From contig JAEVZP010000003.1 of the NCBI GenBank assembly GCA_023392185.1, positions 1-20,078 on the forward strand: a DNA stretch of 20,078 bases, written 5' to 3'. This DNA is from Bacteroidota bacterium (GTDB taxonomy: Bacteria; Bacteroidota; Bacteroidia; Chitinophagales; Chitinophagaceae). The position numbers and the translations under genes were made by a program. Shown here piece after piece: positions 6,524-13,175 of this stretch (within the stretch, counting starts at the first letter, position 1; each line of letters begins with the position of its first letter). The notes beneath the pieces were generated by a model. It was not told the DNA's origin. It saw only the letters and a program-made list of their open reading frames with translations, and did no database searches.

Positions 6524-7552
6524 TTAACTTTCCCGCTCGTAATAAATTTTGTAAAACTTTCCGTTCTGGTCTTCACCTTGCTCAATAAGGCTTCGATCTC
6601 CGTGAATGTGAATGTCGAAGTTTTTATCCAGTTTGATAATGGATTTATAGCTGCGTGATTGCCGCTTCACAGCAGCATCTGAGATAACAAAGCTGTCTGC
6701 GATTTCGATATCGCGCTCGGCCTCGTAATTTTTTTTGTACTTGCCAAAGCTTTCTATATAGTCTGAATGTTGCAGGACTTCCTGTTCAAATTCCGGAAGA
6801 TCGAACTGGTTTTTGTCTTTAAAAAAAGCCATAGTCCGGTTCAGGAAATCAGCTTGGTCGGCTTTGGTAACCTCGTATTCTTGCGGTAGTTGTTCTACCA
6901 CGTAATTCTTGTAAAGATTAAGCGCGTTTTCGGTGTTGAAATACTTGTCCTGCTTTTGGCGAACGTGCAGGAAATCGTCAATCCAGTATTGAGCTTCGCT
7001 TCCTTTGTTGGTATTGTCTACGACGGACACCAGGTAGCCTTCTTCGCGATCGGTATTAAAGATAAGGCAACCTTTATCAAGCTTGTTGATGTTGATGCCC
7101 TGCTCGCTTTCAATCTCGAAATTGTCGCCGCTGGGATAAACTTTTAAAAAAGTGTCTTTGTTCTCTGATTTAAAAAGCCCGACCGCATCTACCGTTTCGC
7201 CGTTTACAACGCAATCCCGGAAATACACCACATACAACTCCCCGCCTTTCACCTTCGGGTGTGTGCTTTGGTTGTACAGGTGCTTCGCCAGATGTACCGA
7301 CTGCTCATGCAACGCTTCCGGATGCTCGAAAATAGCGGAAACGTAGGTATAAACCTCGTTCAGCGACAAAGCGGAATCGTGGTAGAATTGGTAGTATTCT
7401 TCGGATTTGAAGGGGGAGAGGAAGTAGTTCGATAATAATATTTTTGTCTCTAATGGAAGATTAGGTGCGCTTCCGGACGGCGTAAAACTATCATCGAGCG
7501 TCTTGTTCCCTACATAATGAAGAGAAAGTACTAGGGTTGCGTTATTTATCAT
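6524..7552 (-). CDS. Nucleoid-associated protein, NdpA/YejK-like (PF04245)
   Basis: A 342-residue protein matching the Bacteroidota form of the 37-kDa nucleoid-associated protein family. Recognisable blocks are LSLHYVGNKTLDD at the N-terminus, LAKHLYNQSTHPKVKGGELY, TFLKVYPSGDNFEIE, DKGCLIFNTDREEGYLVSVV, DNTNKGSEAQYWIDDFLHVR, VTKADQADFLNRTM, and the C-terminal block with IKLDKNFDIHIHGDR. E. coli YejK binds the nucleoid; in Bacteroidota the role is not established, and family members often sit in accessory or defence-rich regions. It follows the HEPN gene after 167 bases on the same strand and precedes the damaged antitoxin by 62 bases. Length and termini look complete. Confidence 0.85.
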   Translation of the reverse strand: MINNATLVLSLHYVGNKTLDDSFTPSGSAPNLPLETKILLSNYFLSPFKSEEYYQFYHDSALSLNEVYTYVSAIFEHPEALHEQSVHLAKHLYNQSTHPKVKGGELYVVYFRDCVVNGETVDAVGLFKSENKDTFLKVYPSGDNFEIESEQGININKLDKGCLIFNTDREEGYLVSVVDNTNKGSEAQYWIDDFLHVRQKQDKYFNTENALNLYKNYVVEQLPQEYEVTKADQADFLNRTMAFFKDKNQFDLPEFEQEVLQHSDYIESFGKYKKNYEAERDIEIADSFVISDAAVKRQSRSYKSIIKLDKNFDIHIHGDRSLIEQGEDQNGKFYKIYYERES

Positions 7553-7719
7553 TTGTCGCGGTTTATGTCCTCAGAACTCGCTCGTGCATGTTTGCAGCGC
7601 AGGCAATTGTAGTACAGTGCGCTTACATGAAGGAGCAGACGTACAAACACGCCACCGCACATAATCATTGCTACATGATTGCGCGAACGAAGGGGTATAA
7701 GCTATGCTTTCCCGACGAA
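7553..7719. other. Non-coding gap between HEPN gene and nucleoid-associated gene
   Basis: 167 bases without a supported gene. The G+C content rises again here compared with the HEPN gene. A small hairpin is visible (AATCAT/ATGATT near 7663-7680). No TAnnTTTG box for the downstream gene was found on the reverse strand, so whether that gene has its own promoter is unclear. Confidence 0.3.
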
Positions 7720-8508
7720 TTAACTTATTTCCTTGAGTTGCTTACACCAATCGTTAAAATGAACGACTATTCTGTCGATGTCATTATCAGACGGCAATTT
7801 ACCGTTGTGGGCAATGATATTTCTCAAGAGCTCCAGCTCTTCCAATCTATGTTCAACAAATTTTATATTAGGGATTGTCATGGTAAATTTCCCTTCATGA
7901 TTCCTTATTATTTTTACTAAGTCTCCCCAATCCAAGTAGAACAGAGGACTTGTAGCTCCTCTATTGCTAACCCACCTCTGCTTCATCTCCTTTTCTTTTC
8001 TATCTCTGACCTTTCTTTCAAGTTCTGAGTTTTTGACTTTTTCCCACCAGTCTTCTCCAATTTCTCTTTCCAAAGTATTTGAAATGTAATTCCTAACAGA
8101 GTTTTCGAAGCAATGAAGAATCTGATATAACTGTGCCATCTTCTTAGCGTCATTTATGTCTTCATTTGATAGGAAGGGTGACATATACAAATCTGCTCTA
8201 GCAGGTATTTCAGTGCTATCTGTAGTGAATTTTGTGTATTTAGCATTAAGTATTTCTCTAGCACCAAAAGATAAAGTGTACTCATCTGATGTATTACGCG
8301 TAATTTCCCTGCTCTTATTTAATTCGTCCTTTAATCTGGAAGGATTAGCTTTATTAAGATTTACAGATTGAAAATACTCATTTATCTGGCTCACGGTCAA
8401 ACCATAATGGTTTAAGTGGCAGGTATGAAACCAAATAAAGTTCTTAGCTGCTTCAAATTTTGACATGTTCTGTATTTGAACATGCTTGCAAAAATCAAGA
8501 ATTGTCAT
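7720..8508 (-). CDS. Swt1-like HEPN-domain protein with N-terminal winged-helix-like domain
   Basis: A 262-residue protein. Residues about 15-95 (AAKNFIWFHTCHLNHYGLTV, then SRLKDELNKSREI and YTLSFGAREIL) look like a winged helix. Residues about 120-260 look like a Swt1-type HEPN domain: FENSVRNYI (134-142), GEDWWEKVK (151-159) and the RNase signature LLRNIIAHN with R219 and H224 (R-x4-H). HEPN RNases of this class cleave RNA in toxin-antitoxin and anti-phage systems. The gene overlaps the upstream zinc-ribbon gene by 14 bases; an AGGAG touches the ATG at 8508, which suggests coupled translation. A second ATG at residue 15 is possible. G+C is low (20 of 60 bases at 7981-8040), suggesting horizontal transfer. 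The RNase role is inferred from the motif. Confidence 0.75.
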   Translation of the reverse strand: MTILDFCKHVQIQNMSKFEAAKNFIWFHTCHLNHYGLTVSQINEYFQSVNLNKANPSRLKDELNKSREITRNTSDEYTLSFGAREILNAKYTKFTTDSTEIPARADLYMSPFLSNEDINDAKKMAQLYQILHCFENSVRNYISNTLEREIGEDWWEKVKNSELERKVRDRKEKEMKQRWVSNRGATSPLFYLDWGDLVKIIRNHEGKFTMTIPNIKFVEHRLEELELLRNIIAHNGKLPSDNDIDRIVVHFNDWCKQLKEIS

Positions 8509-9289
8509 CTCCTGTTTTATTTCTCTTTTTTCTAGCCCGTACTGGCGTTCCTAACTCCCAACCATCAATTTTGTTTTCATCGAAGACATCGTTAAGGTAT
8601 TTTTTCGCCTGTTCTTTACCAGGAATGTTAAGTGTAACTGTGTCTTCTGTTGAGTGTATAAGATTGCATTTTGCCAACCATTTACGCCAATTTCCATCAT
8701 ACAGACTTGCGTCTGTAATAATCTTGTTTAGAGCTTTCTTTGGCACTTTGTCGGCACTGCTTTGCATATATGCCCATATGAATAGTATCGTTAGCCTTCT
8801 AGCGTAGTCGATTCGTGAAACTGCTTTGAGCCTAGGTTCTTCTAAAGTGTAAGAACCATCTTCTTCCTTGAACACCTTATTGATGTCGCTAGTGCTTTCC
8901 TTTGACTCGCTTACGTCTTCAAAGTCTGTGTCCTCAATATCACTATTATTTACTTTAGAGCCTAAAGCCTTTTGTGTGGTTTGCTCGCTGTGTTGTCTTT
9001 TGCCAGATGGAAGCTTTCCGCTAATTATCATCCCAAGTGAATCGCTAATTTGGATTCCAACCTCGTTAGAAAAGCTAGCCTTAAAAGTGCGGGTATTCTT
9101 TGTCTCAGAAAATTCTATAACGTTCTGGTGACGCTCCGTTGTTCTTTTTAACTCCAGCCCACATTCGATACAAATTTCTGAGTCGATTTCAAGAACAGCG
9201 CTGCAACCCAAGCATTTTACTTGCTTCTTACATGCTGAGCAGAACTTTGCCCTTTCAGAAATTTCTGTCGTGCAGAAAATACATTCCAT
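8495..9289 (-). CDS. Double zinc-ribbon protein, partner of the HEPN protein
   Basis: A 264-residue soluble protein. Two zinc ribbons open it: C3, C6, C17, C20 and C26, C29, C40, C43. A short beta-rich segment follows (NVIEFSETKNTRTFKASFSN, about 56-75), then an acidic Ser/Asp/Glu-rich linker (about 95-150). A helical, winged-helix-like domain comes next (about 155-235, SRIDYARRLTILFIWAYMQS and ASLYDGNWRKWLAKCNLI), and the tail is basic (RARKKRNK). I do not recognise a named full-length family. It is first in a two-gene unit whose end overlaps the HEPN gene by 14 bases, so it may be a nucleic-acid or ribosome sensor, or an antitoxin-like regulator of the HEPN RNase (inference). Low G+C and AT-rich codons set it apart from its neighbours. 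The start at 9289 is fixed by the first CxxC. Confidence 0.65.
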   Translation of the reverse strand: MECIFCTTEISERAKFCSACKKQVKCLGCSAVLEIDSEICIECGLELKRTTERHQNVIEFSETKNTRTFKASFSNEVGIQISDSLGMIISGKLPSGKRQHSEQTTQKALGSKVNNSDIEDTDFEDVSESKESTSDINKVFKEEDGSYTLEEPRLKAVSRIDYARRLTILFIWAYMQSSADKVPKKALNKIITDASLYDGNWRKWLAKCNLIHSTEDTVTLNIPGKEQAKKYLNDVFDENKIDGWELGTPVRARKKRNKTGDDNS

Positions 9290-9326
9290 AGCGTTCTATT
9301 TTTTGAGTTTGTAAATATATTCCACT

Positions 9327-9610
9327 TTACCCCTCCTTCATCACCTTCCCTACCACCGCATCTATCGCCTTCATCTCCTGTGCCAGGTGCTTTTTTACGG
9401 TGCTGCTGCGCCAGCGAAACAGGAAGCGAATTTCCGGAATCGGAAAGTAGATGTCGAGGTTTTTTTGTGAACGTGTAGAGGCTAACAAGGCCTTTCTCCT
9501 GAAAGTATCCTATCAGCTCCTTAGGCACAGAGAAGTTTAAGATGGCAGCAAGATAATACGTCTCTTCTACATTTTTGCATGGAGGATACCTTGTAGACTA
9601 CCAGCGTCAT
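9327..9610 (-). pseudogene. Frameshifted remnant resembling the C-terminal end of a DNA methyltransferase (type IIG/N6 class)
   Basis: Three reverse-strand frames join. MTLVVYKVSS starts at 9610; a shift leads into KNVEETYYLAAILNFSVPKE and LIGYFQEKGLVSLYTFTKK; a second shift at an A/C run near 9462 leads into LDIYFPIPEIRFLF and a helix ending KAIDAVVGKVMKEG with a stop at 9327. The EExYYLxAILNS...FQxKGL...KKxLxIxxPIPxF pattern is like the specificity tail of Eco57I-like or N6-adenine DNA methyltransferases. There is no catalytic NPPY motif, so at most the tail is present. The family assignment is by pattern only and may be wrong. The frameshifts and the absence of an upstream gene make it a remnant. 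Confidence 0.4.
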
Positions 9611-9692
9611 TTTTGCATTCTTTGCAGAAAAATCATGTAGCAGGAGCAACACGATGTTTTAACACTCAAGGCGGCAGTCGACCAAAAAGAGA

Positions 9693-9733
9693 AAATCCCA
9701 CAAACGATTATTTATTAATCATTTGTGGGATTT
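9693..9733 (-). terminator. Terminator after the tRNA pair
   Basis: AAATCCCACAAA (9693-9704) pairs with TTTGTGGGATTT (9722-9733), and the stem extends through GATTA/TAATC apart from one mismatch. On the reverse strand a T-rich stretch follows. It lies eight bases past the 3' end of tRNA-Arg. Confidence 0.75.
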
Positions 9734-9740
9734 GGGCCAG

Positions 9741-9812
9741 TGGTCTCGCGTGGAATCGAACCACGATCTGGAGCTTCGGAAACTCTTATACTATCCGTTG
9801 TACTACGAGACC
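9741..9812 (-). tRNA. tRNA-Arg (CCG)
   Basis: A 72-nt cloverleaf on the reverse strand. The acceptor GGTCTCG pairs with CGAGACC, with discriminator A. The anticodon loop TTCCGAA gives anticodon CCG, reading CGG. The T arm is GTGG TTCGATT CCAC. The outermost anticodon-stem pair is an A-C mismatch. CCA is not encoded. It is second in a unit with tRNA-Glu. Confidence 0.9.
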
Positions 9813-9823
9813 GGTAAAGAAAA

Positions 9824-9843
9824 AGGCAACCCGGAAGTTGCCT
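9824..9843 (-). other. Hairpin between the two tRNAs (terminator-like or processing element)
   Basis: AGGCAAC and GTTGCCT form a 7-bp stem with a 6-base loop, followed on the reverse strand by TTTTTC. It lies between tRNA-Glu and tRNA-Arg, so it is either a leaky terminator or a processing signal. No separate promoter is seen for tRNA-Arg. Confidence 0.45.
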
Positions 9844-9852
9844 CTTGTTTGG

Positions 9853-9924
9853 TACGGCGTACGGGAATCGAACCCGTCATTCATCCGTGAAAGGGATGCG
9901 TCTTAACCGATTGACCAACGCCGC
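9853..9924 (-). tRNA. tRNA-Glu (TTC)
   Basis: A 72-nt cloverleaf on the reverse strand. The acceptor GCGGCGT pairs with ACGCCGT (first pair G-U), discriminator A. The anticodon stem CATCC/GGATG holds the loop CTTTCAC, giving anticodon TTC. The T arm is ACGGG TTCGATT CCCGT. CCA is not encoded. Confidence 0.92.
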
Positions 9925-9942
9925 ATTTCCCGTTTGGGAGTG

Positions 9943-9972
9943 CAAAGATAAGCAGCGGTTTCAAATCTCCAA
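9943..9972 (-). promoter_or_regulatory. Bacteroidota promoter for the tRNA pair (TTG-N19-TATCTTTG)
   Basis: On the reverse strand TTG (9972-9970) is followed after 19 bases by TATCTTTG (9950-9943), a full match to the -33/-7 consensus of the phylum's primary sigma factor. It lies 18 bases before the tRNA-Glu 5' end. It is the best promoter in the window. Confidence 0.75.
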
Positions 9973-9991
9973 CACCCTGCGGGAAAATTTT

Positions 9992-10747
9992 CTAAGAATT
10001 TTTGGCAGCTTCGATAATGCCGTTAAAATCAGCTGCTTTCAACGCTGCGCCACCAATCAAGCCACCGTCCACATCAGGCTGCGAAAACAGCTCCGGCGCG
10101 TTATCCGGCTTGGCACTGCCGCCATACAAAATCCTGATTTCGTTGGCCACCTCTGCTCCCAGCGCATCGGCAACCACTTTGCGGATGTGCGCGTGCATAT
10201 CCTGCGCCTGCGCTGCCGAAGCCGTGCGACCGGTTCCAATCGCCCAAATCGGTTCATACGCAATCACCAGATGCTTCCAGTCAGAGGCCGGAAGCGTCAG
10301 GATGGTTTCGCGCAGCTGCGCCTCTACAAAATTGTTTTGGTCGTTACCATCGCGCACCGCCAGCGGCTCACCGCAGCAGAAAATCACTTTCAGACCTGCT
10401 GCCAGCGCAGCCTTGGTTTTGGCCAGGAGCAATTCGCCCGATTCTTTCTGGTATTCCCGGCGCTCGCTGTGGCCCAGAATCACCCATGTGCAACCCACGT
10501 CCCGGAGCATTTGCGGACTTACCTCACCGGTGTAGGCGCCGTTTGCCTCGGTGTGGCAGTTCTGCGCGGCCAGCTCAATACCCGATTTTCCGGAAATCGC
10601 TTTCGCCATCTCACTCAAATACACAAAAGGCGGGGCAATAATCACCTCAACAGCTTCTGCCGGTCGGATGCCTTCTACCAGTGTGGCATTTCCGGAAACC
10701 GAACCATTCATCTTCCAGTTACCGGCAACAATTTTTTTTCTGTTCAT
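9992..10747 (-). CDS. tpiA: Triosephosphate isomerase
   Basis: A 251-residue TIM-barrel enzyme interconverting glyceraldehyde-3-phosphate and dihydroxyacetone phosphate in glycolysis and gluconeogenesis. All catalytic landmarks are present: N10 and K12 in GNWKMN, H93 in LGHSERR, E165 in AYEPIWAIGTG with the following mobile loop 6, and the phosphate-binding YGGSAKPDN and DGGLIGGAAL segments. The length is normal for the family. The gene is downstream of the GlmU-family gene with a 42-base gap on the same strand, so the two may be cotranscribed; no clear -7 box lies in the gap. It contains two TTCCGGAA palindromes. Confidence 0.97.
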   Translation of the reverse strand: MNRKKIVAGNWKMNGSVSGNATLVEGIRPAEAVEVIIAPPFVYLSEMAKAISGKSGIELAAQNCHTEANGAYTGEVSPQMLRDVGCTWVILGHSERREYQKESGELLLAKTKAALAAGLKVIFCCGEPLAVRDGNDQNNFVEAQLRETILTLPASDWKHLVIAYEPIWAIGTGRTASAAQAQDMHAHIRKVVADALGAEVANEIRILYGGSAKPDNAPELFSQPDVDGGLIGGAALKAADFNGIIEAAKNS

Positions 10748-10789
10748 GACAGCTTTTAAATACAGTTAAAAAAGGGGTTTTAAAAAAGA

Positions 10790-12019
10790 CTATTCTGCGC
10801 TTTTGTCCGCTTTGGCGTGCTGGGCGGCACGCTGCGACGCGGTGGCCTCAAAAATAGCCCCTAAAACGGCACGTTCTCCTTCCGCAAGGCTTTTCCCGCG
10901 CCGCGCCATCATCCGGTCGGCTGTATCCAGCGCTTTATCCAGCGCGTAGGTCTTGAATCCGGCGGCGCCGCCCCAGCTAAACGACGGAATGTAGGAAGGT
11001 GGAAACTCCCCACCATAGATATTACACGAAACACCCACCACCGTTCCGGTATTGAACATGGTGTTGATACCGCACTTGCTGTGATCGCCCATCAGGAGGC
11101 CGCAAAACGTAAGACCCGTCGCCAGGCGCTTGTCGGTGGCGTCGTCGTGGATTTTAATCTTGTCGTAGTTGTTTTTCAGGTTGGAGGCATTCGTATCCGC
11201 GCCGATGTTGCACCATTCGCCAATCACAGCGTTGCCCAGGAAGCCGTCGTGGCCTTTGTTGCTGTTGGCAAAAAACACCGTGTTGCTCACCTCGCCGCCC
11301 ACCTTGCAGCCGGGGCCAATCGTCGTATCGCCATAAATCTTTGCCCCCATTTTGACCACCGCGCCTTCGCCCAGCGCCACCGGCCCGCGCACAATTGCGC
11401 CGTCCATAATCTCGGCATTTTTACCGATATAGACAGGCCCGTCAGCCGCATTGAGCAATACGCCCAGACCGATTTTGGCACCTTCTTCCAAAAAAATCTG
11501 CTCATTTTTCTTCATCTGAACGCCCGCCGGAATAAGCACCGAAAGACGCTTGCGGGTCAGCAGGTCAAAGTCCTTTTTAATCCAGGTGCCATTGAGGGAA
11601 AAAATATCCCAAATGCGGTTCAGCAAAACGGCTGCTGAAACCACGATTTCCCCAAAATCGGCTGTGAATTTCTCAAAATCAACCCGGTTGCGGGGCATCT
11701 CAGCCAGCCGGGCCGCCAAAAACACACCTTCTGCACTGCGCAAAACAATTCCGCCGGGCAGCGCCTGAACCGCTTCCAGAACACCTTCACCGCCCATCAG
11801 ACGGCTGTTAATCAACAGAACTTCACCCTTGTTTTCGTCAATAGGGTACACAGCCTGCAGCGTGTCGTTCGTAAAAGTTCCGGAACCGGAAATGCCCAGC
11901 ATTTTCTCCCACCGTTCCCGGATCGTCAGGATGCCACAGCGGAGATCGGCGGCGCTGCGGGTGCGGGTAAAAGGGTAGAGTTGTGCGCAAAAATTGTCGT
12001 CTAGAAAAGCAATATGCAT
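10790..12019 (-). CDS. GlmU-family sugar nucleotidyltransferase/acyltransferase-like protein
   Basis: A 409-residue protein with an N-terminal nucleotidyltransferase-like domain of the Bacteroidota GlmU-like type (LYPFTRTRSAADLRCGILTI in the first 40 residues, matching L-P-T-x-R-x-x-x-x-R-x-G). A left-handed beta-helix of hexapeptide repeats follows, about 180-330, with IGKNAEIMDGAIVRGPVALG, KIYGDTTIGPGCKVGGEV and NIGADTNASNLKNNY. It may make or modify UDP-GlcNAc-like sugars for the envelope, but the classic GlmU LAAGxGTRM loop is absent, so the activity is uncertain. I chose the ATG at 12019 (MHIAFLDDN), which fits the family; an in-frame ATG 36 bases upstream lies in non-conserved sequence. 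The order L31, GlmU-like, tpiA is one I recall as common in the phylum. Confidence 0.85.
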   Translation of the reverse strand: MHIAFLDDNFCAQLYPFTRTRSAADLRCGILTIRERWEKMLGISGSGTFTNDTLQAVYPIDENKGEVLLINSRLMGGEGVLEAVQALPGGIVLRSAEGVFLAARLAEMPRNRVDFEKFTADFGEIVVSAAVLLNRIWDIFSLNGTWIKKDFDLLTRKRLSVLIPAGVQMKKNEQIFLEEGAKIGLGVLLNAADGPVYIGKNAEIMDGAIVRGPVALGEGAVVKMGAKIYGDTTIGPGCKVGGEVSNTVFFANSNKGHDGFLGNAVIGEWCNIGADTNASNLKNNYDKIKIHDDATDKRLATGLTFCGLLMGDHSKCGINTMFNTGTVVGVSCNIYGGEFPPSYIPSFSWGGAAGFKTYALDKALDTADRMMARRGKSLAEGERAVLGAIFEATASQRAAQHAKADKSAE

Positions 12020-12050
12020 AAACTTTAAAAAAGTGTTGGTGCGAATGTGA

Positions 12051-12078
12051 AACAAAAAACGCAGCCGAAGCTGCGTTT
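12051..12078 (-). terminator. Rho-independent terminator after L31
   Basis: AAACGCAGC (12057-12065) and GCTGCGTTT (12070-12078) pair across a CGAA loop, followed on the reverse strand by TTTTTTG. It is 24 bases after the L31 stop and just before the GlmU-like gene, so it separates the two or attenuates read-through. Confidence 0.8.
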
Positions 12079-12102
12079 GAAAATAAAAAGCGGTAAAAAA
12101 GC

Positions 12103-12354
12103 TTACGCTTTTTTCGCATAGCGCTTCTTAAACTTGTCGATACGGCCGGCCGTATCCACCAGCACGTTTTTGCCGGTGTAGAACGGGTGGCTGGTATTCG
12201 AAATCTCGACTTTCAGCAGGGGATATTCGTTGCCGTCTTCCCAAACGATGGTTTCGCGGGTGGGGGCTGTAGAGCGTGTCAGGAACGTGTGGTCGTTCGA
12301 CATGTCTTTGAATACCACCGTGCGGTATTCTTTAGGGTGGATGTTTTCTTTCAT
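12103..12354 (-). CDS. rpmE2: 50S ribosomal protein L31, type B
   Basis: An 83-residue ribosomal protein. MKENIHPKEYRTVVFKDMSN, then SNTSHPFYTGKNVLVDTAGR and a basic end, is characteristic of type B L31. The zinc-binding cysteines of the type A (C+) form are absent, so this is the zinc-independent form. The ATG at 12354 gives the canonical N-terminus; the longer open frame upstream is not conserved. A -7 box TATCTTTG lies at 12407-12414 on the same strand, and a terminator follows. No zinc-regulated operator was recognised. Confidence 0.95.
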   Translation of the reverse strand: MKENIHPKEYRTVVFKDMSNDHTFLTRSTAPTRETIVWEDGNEYPLLKVEISNTSHPFYTGKNVLVDTAGRIDKFKKRYAKKA

Positions 12355-12406
12355 CAGGTGGTTTTTAGCGCACGGATTTTGCCGTACAAAAATTTTTGAA
12401 TGGGCG

Positions 12407-12414
12407 CAAAGATA
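12407..12414 (-). promoter_or_regulatory. -7 promoter box for L31
   Basis: TATCTTTG on the reverse strand is an exact TAnnTTTG match, 52 bases before the L31 start. The nearest TTG is only 14 bases upstream of it, shorter than usual, so the -33 part is uncertain. Confidence 0.55.
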
Positions 12415-12522
12415 AGTAAAAAGCGGCTCAATTTGAAAAAGCGCCATAAGGGCATTGCCGAATTTCAAAAACCGGCAAGCAAGTACGTGCTGCAAACGTC
12501 TCGTAGGGCTGTCAGCAACGAA

Positions 12523-12559
12523 AAATTTCCGGAAATCAAGGACTGATTTCCGGAAATTT
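12523..12559 (-). terminator. Terminator formed by two TTTCCGGAAAT palindromes
   Basis: AAATTTCCGGAAATCA (12523-12538) pairs perfectly over 16 bp with TGATTTCCGGAAATTT (12544-12559), leaving a 5-base loop. On the reverse strand AAATTTTTCG follows, giving a T-run. It lies 28 bases after the stop of the TlpA-like gene. Both arms carry the over-represented TTTCCGGAAA word. Confidence 0.75.
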
Positions 12560-12587
12560 CATGAAATAACGGAGTCTGTTTGGGGGC

Positions 12588-13121
12588 TTACTTGAGCAGC
12601 TTCTGCAGATCCGGCTCGGCCTGCTCGGCAGTCATGTATTTGCCAACGATTTTTCCTTTCGGGTCAATGAGGAAAGCCTGTGGGATAAAAGCAACGCCAT
12701 AGGCAGCGGCAGGCTTCGACTCCCATCCGCCCAGATCGCTTACGTGGTTGCTCCAGGTAAGATTGTCATCGGCAATGGCTTTTTTCCAGGCTTCACTGCT
12801 TTTATCCAGCGACACGCTAAAGATTTCAAAACCTTTCGTAGCGCCTTTGAGCTTTTTGCCTTCCATTTCTTTATACAAAGTCACCAGTTTTGGGTTGGCG
12901 CGCCGGCAGGGGCCACACCAGGAAGCCCAGAAATCGACGAGCACATAGCGGCCCTTGTTCACCTCAGAAAGCTTTATTTCCTTGCCTTCGGGCGAGTTGT
13001 AGGCCAGCTCCGGGGCCTTCATGCCAATTTTGATAGTGGTGTTTTCATATTGCGCATGGGCAACCGTGGTGGTTGCAGCCATGGAAAAGAGAAGGGCAGA
13101 AAGGGCCAGTATTTTTTTCAT
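12588..13121 (-). CDS. TlpA-family thioredoxin-like protein, exported
   Basis: A 177-residue periplasmic thiol-disulfide oxidoreductase. A signal peptide is clear (MKKILALSALLFSMAATTTV, likely cut after AHA at residue 23). The redox site WCGPC has C69 and C72. The cis-proline loop is in VAFIPQAFLIDP and is followed by KGKIVGKY. A short insert with VSLDKSSEAWKKAI is typical of TlpA/ResA-like proteins. Such proteins reduce or isomerise disulfides of exported proteins, for instance during cytochrome c maturation; the partner here is unknown. It appears monocistronic, with the double-palindrome terminator behind it. A weak -7-like TATATTTA lies upstream. Confidence 0.9.
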   Translation of the reverse strand: MKKILALSALLFSMAATTTVAHAQYENTTIKIGMKAPELAYNSPEGKEIKLSEVNKGRYVLVDFWASWCGPCRRANPKLVTLYKEMEGKKLKGATKGFEIFSVSLDKSSEAWKKAIADDNLTWSNHVSDLGGWESKPAAAYGVAFIPQAFLIDPKGKIVGKYMTAEQAEPDLQKLLK

Positions 13122-13175
13122 TCGGAAGTTCTCTAAAAAGTGGGTAAATATAGGATTATAGACTGCAAAAAGACC

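Noticed and set aside
6799..9431. Absence of TTCCGGAA in the HEPN region as proof of foreign origin
   Set aside because: A gap of similar size (63-2368) occurs in core genes, so the gap is not significant by itself.
9217..9528. 103-codon reverse frame spanning the zinc-ribbon start
   Set aside because: It is a mixture of the frameshifted remnant's frame and out-of-frame sequence; the biological reading is the pseudogene at 9327-9610.
9741..9924. tRNA 3' ends as an att site of an integrated island
   Set aside because: I looked by eye for a repeat of the tRNA-Arg or tRNA-Glu 3' halves within the accessory zone and found none; no integrase is present.
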